A DNA stretch of 64,000 bases from Oscheius tipulae. Taxonomy: Eukaryota > Nematoda > Chromadorea > Rhabditida > Rhabditidae. Of this stretch, positions 37,401 through 47,210 are shown piece after piece. The stretch covers positions 7,588,501-7,652,500 of the forward strand of contig JASJZH010000005.1 in assembly GCA_037178975.1 (NCBI GenBank), in the 5' to 3' direction. A program made the translations under genes and the position numbers. Within the stretch, counting starts at the first letter, position 1. Every line of letters starts with the position of its first letter. The notes under the pieces are model-generated. The model was not told where the DNA came from, made no database searches, and saw only the letters and a program-made list of their open reading frames with translations.

Positions 37401-38429
37401 ATTACCCAAGTTGGAAGCATTCTTTTACAGCATCGTATTTTCCTAAGCACGGCCGATACAGCTTGATAGGAACCGGCCAGTTGTTCACTAAGGATCCATT
37501 GAAACTCTCTGCCTGAACGTTGCTATGTGTTCCCGGGGAAACCGTGACCTTACCAGTTCAGAGCCTTGTTTCGTCATGAAAACTATACTGCCCCTCTTCA
37601 AGTAGCTCTCCACATTCTCTATTGTTATAGTCTCGATGGGTCCGCAAAGCTTGAACATGTCTCGAAGATCTTGTTCCGTTGTATTCGGTGGAATGTTACA
37701 CATGTAAAGTGTGAACGGTCGTTGCTGACGAGGAATTGAAGCTGTTCTCTTGGGATGATCGCGGACGGTTGCTGGCTCCGATTGGAAGCGAAGGCCAAGG
37801 CGGATGAACTAAATATGAAATAAGTACTGGTCGCAGTAGCTGATGTTTTCGGGTATCGGGCGGCAATCATGCTGAAAGTATCTATAGCCTAACTGTGCTT
37901 ATCCCGACGATTACGACCAGTTACAGAACTCCGATCACTGACCTTTTGACGAGCTTGTTCGGATTTGAAATCAACGCAGACAAGAACAGAATTTCCCCTG
38001 TTCTTGTACTGGATACATTCGTGAAAACTCCATCCATAACTTTTCCGAATCTCGTTTATTATTTCTTGCTCCGACACTGCTTCCAGTATTGCGATTTCGG
38101 CGCGATATCTGTATTCCATGGCTGGGTAAATGACGAGGGGGTAGCCTATGTGCTCCTTTTCGTCCACCAAAACGCTTTTTATAAACCCTTGTGCCTGAAA
38201 TTTCATTTTTCTGTTCCTATTTGTTTCCCAGAACTCTTTTAACGGACGCCGGATCTTCAAAAGTGATGAATCCATAAGCTCGTAGCACACCGAGATTCCT
38301 GTAGTTGACCACCAAAGTTTTTTCCTGAACAATCTTTCCACAGAGGGAGAACGCGGCTTCCAGAGACTTCTAGTCAATGTTCGATGGCAAGTTCCCAATG
38401 TAGATCTCGGGCATTGAGTTTTCATCCAT
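34431..38429 (-). CDS. ced-3: CED-3-type caspase with CARD, apparently fused to N-terminal RRM domains
   Basis: The 3' part is a complete caspase. The CARD (about 36,900-36,300) reads SDRRSLLETHK ... RRELLKAVEDHGDDAFESLY. The p20 begins YKNFSSPKGRCLIINN and carries the catalytic His in LTHGD and Cys in QACRG. The p10 has SETDFFIGYATAPGYVAF and GTWFIQAICE and ends RKKFYFFPGVNRPF. All these exons join in frame and align with C. elegans CED-3. Upstream exons on the same strand read through in the same frame. They encode an RRM (IYIGNLP ... AYGFITF), an RRM-like domain (RAEIAILE ... NSVLVCVDF), a further RRM (LYMCNIPPNTTEQDLRDMF) and a fourth (VRVRYFGSN ... GYLYVNF). A 38-nt GT-AG intron (about 36,925-36,965) joins RIYS to NNVFSRYCQVYTLQSDRRS with no intervening stop and no in-frame Met before the CARD. 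Odd: a TAG at 38,370-38,372 interrupts the first RRM. The alternative is two separate genes with a missed start. Confidence 0.82.
34662..35093. mobile_element. TTAA-flanked TIR element in a caspase intron
   Basis: About 430 bp with long imperfect inverted ends (left TTAAAGGGATACTGTCAC, right AGTGTTCCTTTAA). Shared GGGACCCGCCGCGAACT / GCGAAGTTTGCCGCTGGA blocks lie about 60-70 bases in. The TTAA at both edges is the target of piggyBac-type elements. No transposase frame, so non-autonomous. It lies between the exon ending WFIQAICE and the one starting IFSSHAKEAD. Confidence 0.65.
35765..35850. repeat. fold-back element, family A (copy 5, degraded, in caspase intron)
   Basis: TTCTGCAAAGTTGTAGAGCAGAA followed by GTGCTATAACATGACAGAA; the right arm is degraded and a T-rich run lies on the left. 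Confidence 0.4.
36656..36715. mobile_element. palindromic element, family E (copy 1)
   Basis: CAACTCTAATAGAATAATAC, then TTGACAGAAAAGGCTACAGA and CTGTCAAGTGTCATAA. Same family as the full palindrome at 54,676-54,748, in a caspase intron. Confidence 0.55.
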
Positions 38430-38598
38430 GTTCAGAGCGGTACGAACGTAGTTATGTTATGTTAATGTACGAAATTTAGATACCTTAAGTTCTTTCTGTA
38501 AAGGGAACTTGGTAGCAGCAATAACAAACGCAAGGAATACAAGGAAACGGGAAAACTTGGATAATTGGTTTTTCGAATCTTGGTGCGATTTGCTTAAT

Positions 38599-38754
38599 GA
38601 AAAAAGATCACTATCGTAACCTATTTGTTTTCATGGACCCTCGTTCAAACCACAGTCGGACAGTCCTCTAACCAAAACTTAAATGAGTAGTCAATGTTGA
38701 CGTGCTAAATAGGTCCCAAAAACGGATAGGCTATGGTAGTGATCTTTGTTTTTA
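38599..38754. mobile_element. TIR element, family B (copy 2)
   Basis: Inverted ends AAAAGATCACTATCGTAACC and GGCTATGGTAGTGATCTTT bound about 155 bp with no coding capacity. It lies just upstream of the first RRM exon. Confidence 0.6.
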
Positions 38755-38814
38755 TGAACAAACCATCCAAGCGCAAGAGAATATGAAAACGAAGAAGAGA
38801 CTCTGGTAATGTCT

Positions 38815-39075
38815 TTACACAATGCTCCGTCCCGTATTCAGTCTTCCTGTCATAAATTGATCTTTTTCAAACTTCAAAATGTTTATTGTCGTCTTTACGA
38901 CAGAGTCGTTAGCTAGTTCCGCCAGATGAGCTTTGTTTATTCTGCAAAACGATTGTGGCCAATCGGTCATAAAAAGGAGAGTAAGGTCTGACACCTGACT
39001 GCTATCTTTATCCACCCAGAGACCGGCAAATACCTCCGTGTAGGTTTTTTGCTCAACCCTAGGTCCTATATACAC
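38815..39075 (-). other. unassigned open reading frame, 86 codons
   Basis: Reads through IGPRVEQKTYTEVFAGLWVD and NKAHLAELANDSVVKTTINI to a stop. The composition is protein-like but I recognise no family and see no partner exons. It lies between the fucosyltransferase 3' end and the RRM-caspase start on the same strand. It could be an untranslated or lost exon. Confidence 0.15.
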
Positions 39076-39289
39076 ACTAGTAAATCACAAGCATAGTCGT
39101 CTAAAATGTAAAAATAGTTCATTGGTAATCCGAACAGGTAAAAGAAGACTCGGGAGAGAGGAAGCTACTTCGTGGATCTTCGCATGAGCTTCTAAATAAA
39201 CTTTGTACAACAAGTAATGCTATCGCCCGTAGGGGGCTCAGGTGACATTCTGATTCCTTTGAACCCGGTTTCTATTTCCTGCTGTCACC

Positions 39290-39490
39290 CTGATCAGCTC
39301 TTTCCTCTCGCTTCAGCTTGTGCGCATATGTTTCTTTAGTCGATCTAGCATGATAGAAGCAACGTCCCCAGCGAGGTTATCTTACAAACTGGCTTGACTT
39401 ACAAAGAGTAAATGCTGTCACGAAGCAACTGACAAATTGGCAATTAGGGTTTCAGACACATACACACACACAAACTTTTGAGCATTTTGA
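39290..39490 (-). repeat. dispersed repeat family C (inverted single copy)
   Basis: Contains GCTGTCACGAAGCAACTGACAAATTGGCAATTAGGGTTTCAGACAC-type sequence in pieces, the reverse complement of the unit at 10,030-10,415 and 39,985-40,130. Confidence 0.5.
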
Positions 39491-39635
39491 ACTAGATTGA
39501 GGATTGAGAAAAGGAGACTAGGGAACTTTGGACAAGTAAACGACAAGCATGTGAACAAATACTTCATGAAGTAAAACTGTTTTTACTAAAGTGCAATGAC
39601 CCGTAGTTCACGGAACAGCGAGAAATCTCGCGTTA

Positions 39636-42600
39636 TTAGAGGTACTTGAAGGCGTAGCTGTTGTCACATGTCGACTTGGAAAACCATTTGGCCAGGTTAC
39701 TGTAGCTTCTTGACCGGATGGAAGGGAGACGGAGCCGATGACATAGAGCACATATCCCAACCTCGTCTCGCCCGTCCGTCACTCTGAAATTGACTGTTTG
39801 CACTGTCAGATTGTAGACTCACTCGTAGTCGTTCCTCCACTCGTGATAGCTCAAGTATTCCGTCTTGTTCTCTTTCAGAGCGTCCAGGAAGACAACCATG
39901 TCTCGGATTGAAGCAAAATCATCGAGAGCGATAAAGGATTTCGAAGGAAACTGAAAGAGTACCATCTAGTTTAAAATGTCCTCGCGTCTCTGTCTGTCTG
40001 TCTGAAGCCAATATTGCCAATTAGTGTGCATTATTTTGTGCGCACACTAATTGTTGGCAAGTCAAGCCAAATCGAGTCAGTTTGGGAGAACGTTGCTTCT
40101 GTCACGGTACCTCGATTGGAGGGAATGCGGACAGGTTGAAATGGGAGGAAAGGGTCACGACATTTGGACAGAAGGAAGTAGAAATCGAAGTTTTGGAAGA
40201 ATCAGATTATTACTGGCATTGAGTCCCCGTACTGTAGAACCCAGTCACTACACGAAGGTATATGCTTAGTATATACTTTCTTTTGAAACTTTTTGAAGAA
40301 AACTTTAGCAAACTTTGTGATTATTTTGTTTTTAAAATGTTTTTTGAAAGCTCGGTATCCGAGAGAAGACTTGGTAGTTGTGCCCCCGCCGGAGAATGCT
40401 GTCCTGCTGTAAGAAAAAGGACAACAAGAAGCTCGACGATCTGAAGAAGGACATCGAACTGGTAGGCTACGTTCTCTTCTTGCTTCAAAGTAGACTTTAG
40501 GACGAACATGCCATCCCGTTGGAGGAACTCTACACGCGTCTGGGAACCACTGCCGGCGGTCTGCCTTCCTTGGAGGCCAAGAACAAACTGAGCAAGGAGG
40601 GACCGAACTCGTTGACACCACCCAAAACGACGCCGACGTGGGTCAAACTGATGAAGGAGCTCTTCGGCGGTTTCAACTTTCTGCTCTGGGCTGCGGCTGT
40701 CGCCTCTCTTGTCGCTTACTTCATGGAAAGGAGTGAGTACAAGGAAGAAGCTACCATGGACAACGTGAGTTCTCTTTTGACTACTACTATCTATGCAGCA
40801 TGCGCTCATTCTATTACTTTGTCTGTCTACCTCTACCCTCTCTATCTCTTTCCCAGTTAGCTTGTCCCTCTGGTATACTGTCTCTCTCATCCTGTACCAG
40901 ACTCTTCCTATCTACCTTTGTCGACTCGTAGCTCATAACATCATACCACCTCAGGATTTTTCCTTTCCACCTTTCAAATCTCATCCATGTCGTAAATTCA
41001 ATCTGTTCTTATAAATTTCTAAGCGATATGTCCTTATGATTCTGTCATCCTATCCTGGCTCACATTCTGATTCAATCCGTTCCTTCTGGTCTTGTCAATC
41101 TATCCAACCTAGACATGCGAGACCTTCCCATTCTTACCATCGTGCTTTAGCTCTACTTGGCAATCGTACTGGCGGTAGTCGTTACAATCACCGGACTCTT
41201 CTCCTTCTTCCAAGATCGTAAGTCGGGAAACATCATCAAGTCCTTCGCAAACATGATCCCCGCCATGGCCCACGTCGTCCGAGATGGTTATGTGGCTGAT
41301 GTTCGTGTGGAGGAGCTCGTTCGCGGGGACATTGTCGACATCATGGGAGGAGACAAGGTTCCGGCCGACATTCGCATTATCACCTCCCGGGGCCTTAAGG
41401 TGGACAACTCTTCACTGACTGGAGAGTCCGAGCCTCAGACAAGGAACAACGAGTATACGCACAAGAATCCGCTGGAGACGAAGAATCTCTGTCTCTTCAG
41501 CACGAATGTTCTCGAAGGATCGGCTCGCGGGATTGTCATCTTGACCGGAGATCACACCGTGGTGGGAAGAATCGCTGCGCTCACTGCCCAAGTGGAGTCT
41601 GGACCTTCGCCCATCTCCAAGGAGATCTCCCACTTCATCTCGATCGTCTCCTACATGGCTTTCGGGATTGGAATCGCTTTCTTCGTCCTCTCGATCGTCT
41701 ACGGATACCAATGGGTTCAAGTGAGTGTTCTCTCCCCTCAGAAGTTGACAGAGGCTAACAGAAAGTGAAAGACATTGATGTACCTTGACAGAAACTGGCA
41801 GTGACAGAGAGACAGAAAGATTGCCTTTGTGGACATACGCTGACAGAACTAGACATACATTCAATTCCCGACTTCAGTCTGTGATCTTCTTCATGGGAAT
41901 CGTCGTGGCTAATGTGCCCGAAGCCATCATGGCCACCGTGACCGTCTGCCTCACTCTGACTGCCCAGAAGATGAAGAAAAAGTTCTGCCTGGTGAAGAAT
42001 CTGGAGGCTGTTGAGACGCTCGGATCCACTTCGACGATCTGCTCGGACAAGACGGGGACGCTGACCCAGAATCGGATGACCGTCACGCATGTCTGGTTCA
42101 ATGACAAGATCGAGGACGCGCAGACTTGTGATCCTTCGGGGAAGAAGAATGGCAAGCCAATTGAGATGAAGGGTAGCTACGAGATGCTGATGCGATGCGC
42201 CACGCTGTGCAGCAAGAGTCACTTCAGGAAAGGCTCGGACTTTGCCATCCCTCTGCCCAAACGAGAGACGACAGGAGATGCGTCGGAAGTGGCCATCATG
42301 AAGTACTGTGAACTGGTCAGAGGCGATGGACAGGTCGACGCGACGAGAGACAAGGCCAAGAAGATTTGCGAGATACCCTTCAACTCAAACAACAAGTTCC
42401 AAGTTTCGATTCACGACATCGAAGCCGAGGATCGCTTTGTGCTCGTGATGAAGGGCGCCCCGGAGAGGATTCTCAGTGTCTGCGACAAGGTTCTGATCAA
42501 TGGACAGACGGTCACGAAGACCGACGACTTCAATGCCAAATTCAAGAAGGCCTACGAGACTCTGGGCGGTTTCGGAGAACGCGTGCTCGGATTCTGTGAT

Positions 42601-45600
42601 CTGGATCTGCCAGTCGAGAAGTACCCGCGTGGAACCAGCTTCGATTCGGAGAATCCTAACTTTCCGCTGAAGAATCTTCGCTTCCTTGGTCTCATCTCCA
42701 TGATCGATCCGCCTCGTCCCGGTGTGCCGCAGGCTGTCCGGCTTTGTCAATCGGCCGGAATCAAGGTTTTTCTCTATCTTACTTTTGAACAATCAAAGAA
42801 TTCAGGTGGTCATGGTGACGGGAGACCATCCGATCACGGCAAGGGCCATTGCCAGCCAAGTACACATCATCGAGGACGGAGAACTCGTGGTGGAGTTGAT
42901 TGAGGACGACATGACGACAACCGGCGACGAGGTCTTCGGCCGTGGTCGTCTGAAGAAGGTTGATGCGATTGTCGTGCATGGTGAACAGCTGAAGAAGCTC
43001 AGTCCGAACACTCTGGAGCAGATTGTCAGCCACTACCAGCAGGCCGTCTTCGCTCGCACGAGTCCGGCCCAGAAGCTCCAAATTGTCGAAGCTTACCAGA
43101 AGTGTGGAGATGTGGTTGGAGTGACTGGGGACGGAGTCAACGACGCCCCTGCTCTTCGCAAAGCCGACATCGGAATCGCTATGGGAATCGCCGGGACGGA
43201 TGTCTCGAAACAGGCTGCCGACATGATCCTCATGAATGACAACTTTGCCTCAATCGTGACGGGAATCGAGGAGGGTCGCCTGATCTTTGACAATCTGAAG
43301 AAGAGTATCGCCTACACGCTGACCAGTAACATCCCGGAGGTCACTCCTTTCGTCGCTTACATCCTGCTGGGCATCCCACTGCCGATGTCCGTCGTCGCAA
43401 TTCTGATGCTCGACCTCGGCACGGATCTCTGGCCTCCAATCGCCCTGGCCTACGAGCTGCCCGAGTCGGACATCATGCAGCGTCCCCCGAGGAACAGTCA
43501 GATCGACCGTCTCGTCAACCTGCGTCTCATCCTCTATAGCTACCTCCAAATCGGCTTCCTCCTGGCCCTCAGTGGATTCACCAGCTATTTTGGTTAGTCT
43601 GATTGAGACAGTCTCTTGAAAAAGTCAGTTTAGCTATCATGATGTGGCATGGCTTTAAGCCGCAGGATCTGATCAACATCCGCGACCGCTGGGACAACAA
43701 GATGGTGCAGAATGTGCAGGACAGCTACGGTCAGGAATGGGGCTATGAGGAGCGCAAGGCTCTTGAGGCCTGCTGTCATGGCGGATTCTTCTTCGCTCTG
43801 GTCGTGACCCGATGGGCTGCTGTACTGCTCACGAAGACGAGGAAGCTGAGTCTAATCCAGCAGGGACTGGAGAACAAGTTCGTGAACTACGGAATCTTCT
43901 TCACGATGACCGTCGCCTGGGTCTGTCTAAACGTGCCCTGGATCGACTGGACGCTCAAGGTGACTGGACTGCGTGTGGCCGTCTGCATGACTGCCGTCCC
44001 ATGGGCCATTCTCGTCCTCACCTTCGACGAGATCAGACGCTGGGCCATCCGCAAGTGGCCGTCTGGTTGGGTCTACAAGGAGACGTACTACTAGGCTTGA
44101 AATAAAAAAGTCAACAAACAGGGGTATTGTTTTCTAGTAGTTCCAAGAGAGGTTGTTTCACGACGGAGAAAATACGTTTGCTGGCTTTAGGATGTGAGCC
44201 CAATACTCTTTACTTCGCAGTCAGCGCTCTTAACGCCGGCGCCATTCGAGGTCGGCGCAACTACAGTTAGGTACGCGGAGGACTCGACTCACCCCCATGT
44301 TCTCGTAAATGCTCCTCTTGATGACAATGGGGATGGCATAAAAGTATCGCAGCGCGTTGTAGAACTTTTCTGTCACGTAGTCATCACAGTTGGAGTTCTC
44401 GAAGGAGAAATAGAAGTAGTAGTTTCTAAAAACTGGAGATACGAACTCGAAGCAAAGTCGTTACCGTAGAACCTTGGCAGCACAGAGTGTTCTGCCTTCC
44501 GCGTACCGTCCACAGTTGGGGATTTTCTTACCGAGACAGTTTCCAAAGATGTCCACCTAGGTACATTGGATGATTTAGAAAGATAACAAGATACAGCTAA
44601 ACTCAAGTTCTGGGCTCTCTGAATGAGTTGCATTCTCTTGTTGCCCGTCCTACAGTTGCTAACCATCCAGGCCGCGGTGAGGTGTGCTCTTTTCATGTTC
44701 CATATGGTGTCGTTGTTTTGTTTACTGCCTGAAAAGGGTAGGTGAGTACAAGAGATTTGCTCTTGGTTACGGACAGAATCAAAAAGTTGTTCAGTAACAA
44801 ATTTTTGGATAACTGAGTGCCGGGTTATACTGAGAGCTCAGTCATAAACTGCAAGCGATATCGAAGTGAGTAAGTTACGGGTCAAATAGGGTCCAGAAAC
44901 GCGTGAAACACAACTGAGTAATCGCTCAAATAATTATGAGGGTAGCCTAAAGAGTGGTGCGTGGGAAACGTTAGGAGTCTCACATGTACTTCTGCTCGGT
45001 TTCTGTTTCAGCGTCCAGAGCAAAAGTTAAACACCGATTTGGTTTAGCTTTGACACTCGTTCCATACTGTAAACCCCTATCCGGAAACAACGAAACTGAC
45101 TGACTGAACACTTGCAGCTTGAAGTATCCGTAAGGCCAGTAGATTTCTGAGTCGCGTCTGTACGTCATAGTCCAATTTACTGTATCTAAAGTCTTTCTAA
45201 TGGGCTCAAACGAATGTAACTCACTTGCTGGAAAACGTATGGTCTCATGCATTGGACTTTCTGCAGTGTACATGACATGGACATGGCTGTTATTCCATTT
45301 CTCCATAAGCTTCGGGGAGTAGTCTCTGTTATGGTACAACCAAGCGTCAGCCTTGGATGCGAGCTTCTCGTCGTTTGTGTAGGAACACCAGGACTGCAAA
45401 AGCTCAAGTCTTTTTCTACTGAATATCAACCCACAGCCGTATCCTTGCTACACAGACTTTTGACTGCGTTCGAGTCAAACATCGGTGAGCCGAAGTACTT
45501 GGTCGCCCCGTAGATTAGCACCTTCTCCTTTTCATAGACTGCAATCTGCTGGGTAGCAAATGAGCCAAATGAACTGGTGGCCTTGTCGGAAAAGACGAAC

Positions 45601-45680
45601 AGCACTATCAGACCAAAACATCCGAGTCCGATGACACGGCATAAGCTCCTTATCATGTACTGTGTTTCATATAAAAACAT
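39636..45680 (-). CDS. alpha-1,3-fucosyltransferase (GT10), split by a 4.3-kb intron
   Basis: A type II Golgi glycosyltransferase adding fucose from GDP-fucose. The N-terminus has a signal anchor ([18 protein letters not shown]), then [12 protein letters not shown]. The stem and acceptor-binding half follow: [49 protein letters not shown]. The donor-site block is [20 protein letters not shown] and the exon ends YENMG at 44,293 with donor gtgagtcg. The domain would be truncated there. The missing C-terminus lies on the same strand at 39,950-39,636 ([38 protein letters not shown], ending YAFKYL) behind a CTTTCAG acceptor. Both ends of the junction are phase 0. The 4,342-nt intron therefore holds the whole Na+/K+-ATPase gene on the opposite strand. 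The alternative is a gene broken by insertion. Confidence 0.8.
39985..40130 (+). repeat. dispersed repeat family C (single copy)
   Basis: GAAGCCAATATTGCCAATTA, TTTGTGCGCACACTAATTGT and AAATCGAGTCAGTTTGGGAG match the tandem pair at 10,030-10,415. It lies just upstream of the ATPase gene, in the fucosyltransferase intron. Confidence 0.65.
40396..44094 (+). CDS. Na+/K+-ATPase alpha-subunit-type P-type ATPase
   Basis: Type IIC P-type ATPase of about 1,000 aa ([20 protein letters not shown] at the start, YKETYY at the end, both typical). Seen in order: M1-M2 ([39 protein letters not shown]), actuator loop LTGESEP, M4 [18 protein letters not shown], phosphorylation site [16 protein letters not shown], nucleotide-site lysine in [12 protein letters not shown], hinge [21 protein letters not shown]5 [19 protein letters not shown], and M6 [16 protein letters not shown] with both cation-site Asp residues. 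It would export 3 Na+ and import 2 K+ at the plasma membrane with a beta subunit. M4 has PEAIM where family members normally have PEGLL, and M6 has WPP for VPA, so this looks like a diverged paralogue rather than a canonical eat-6. Intron 2 (40,766-41,153) is pyrimidine-rich; the intron at 41,720-41,878 is TGACAG-rich. Confidence 0.95.
41740..41862 (+). repeat. TGACAGA-rich tract in ATPase intron
   Basis: TTGACAGA, TTGACAGAAA, GTGACAGAGAGACAG and CTGACAGA in about 120 bases, occupying most of the intron. Confidence 0.45.
44101..44106 (+). terminator. polyadenylation signal AATAAA
   Basis: AATAAA seven bases after the ATPase stop codon; transcription should end here, inside the fucosyltransferase intron. 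Confidence 0.6.
44188..44250 (-). repeat. tRNA-derived SINE-like element
   Basis: Minus strand: A-box-like TGGCGCCGGCGTTAAGAGCG, then CTGACTGCGAAGTAAAG and a B-box-like GGGCTCACATCC. It lies between the nested ATPase and the fucosyltransferase exon. Confidence 0.5.
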
Positions 45681-45699
45681 CGTCGCTGGCTCATGAGGA

Positions 45700-47208
45700 G
45701 AAAGTTGGAAAAGGAGGGGGAATCTAATCAAGGGGTCTCCCCGTTTCTATGGTTTCAACCCAGTATAAAGTTGATGTGTCTACTTGAAAATAATCCGTGA
45801 TGGTTGAGGAGTAAACAAAGGCGTTATAGTTGCACGTGAAAGGCTGGGAGAGGACTATCTGTACTATCGAAAGGGCAGTATAGGTACTTGTTTGTTCACT
45901 ATCCAACGACCTGTAAAGGGGACTAGAAGTATAGATAGAGGTTTGTTTGTTTGATTTGAGAGAGAGAGAGAGAGAAAGGGCTTGACGAGGAGCTGCTGAC
46001 GAACAGTGGACGAAAAAGGGAGGGGCGGAAGACGATGACTGTAGGGAAGGGATGAGTAAGTAGACACAACTAAGTGTTGCGAGACGTTTAGAACTAGATT
46101 TCAGACAGAGTCAAAAAAGATCTGTTATGTTGCAAGTCTAACATAAGATAGCAAAAGTTTCAAAGCGGAAAAAGAAAGAAATCAATGAACGACCAGCTCC
46201 TATCAGTGCGCGGCTCATCAGCTATTGATTCGTGCGATCGATACTGTTAGCATACTGGGAAATATTCCATTCTGAGTGAAATGGCATAACAACTGGAGTA
46301 TCCAGGTTAAGTTTGCCTGCCGACCGCTAAAAGTGAGTGCGCAAGCAAAATACGAGGACCGGATGAGATATGTTCACAATATTTGCGGGAGAGAAAGAGG
46401 GAGAATAGAGGGCCAGAGGATTAAAGAACGGGACAGGAAGTAACGACCGGAAAACTGTTGTTATATCATATCCCCAGTAGGCGGATATTGTGAGCTATTG
46501 ATACTCCCTGTCAGTACTCGTTTTGTAACTTGAACTCTCCTGACACGACTTGCCAATTCTAATCTAGAATAATACTTGACAGAAAAGGCTACAAACATTG
46601 TCAAGTGTTACCCCAGTTCAGAGTTAGCTTGTGTTACAGACAGACATCAGATGTCAATTGTAACGGTAAGCTTTTGATGAAAAGTTTTACGGCTACCTTC
46701 CCTTTTTGCTGGCGGAAAGAAAACTTCACAGGCTTTGCTTGACTGTAACGTCAGATCAGTATAGTATAATTGCCCTCAAGGCATGTAGGTTCGTGACCCA
46801 CGCTTCCCAACATCGCAGCTGAATAAACTCACAGCCTGAATATCCCCTCATGGTGCAGAAGGAACACGTTTGTTCAATTGATAGGGGAACTAATCTACAT
46901 TTAACCTGGATAAACAGAGAGGACACAGGAGGACAAATAGGAAACCGACCAGGGATTTACACTTCTGACATATACATTTTCCCCATACCACAATTCGAGC
47001 AAATGACCAGTGTTTATACAGACCGATGTCTTCGGTTAGAAACGGAAACTTTGGTCCAACCCGGGAGCTGAACTTTTCGTTTTGACTGCTAGAAAATGTT
47101 GGAACTTTTGTGAAGCGGTGCTCAGTGATATACGCTAGGTGGAGGAAGGCCAAAACAGTCTCATGGCTGTTCTCCAGATGTTCATCCTCTGCCAATGTGA
47201 CAAATATC
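45700..47208. other. intergenic, upstream of the fucosyltransferase
   Basis: No supported exon. Contains an (AG)n run at about 45,958-45,976 and the family E element at 46,551-46,625. Confidence 0.45.
46551..46625. mobile_element. palindromic element, family E (copy 2)
   Basis: CAATTCTAATCTAGAATAAT with inner TTGACAGAAAAGGCTACAAA and TTGTCAAGTGTTACC. The right outer arm is diverged. Confidence 0.55.
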
Positions 47209-47210
47209 TA

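Noticed and set aside
39636-39950. Fucosyltransferase C-terminus as an isolated pseudogene fragment
   Set aside because: It has intact exons and the matching phase and strand to complete the N-terminal half at 44.3-45.7 kb, so an intron containing the ATPase explains both.
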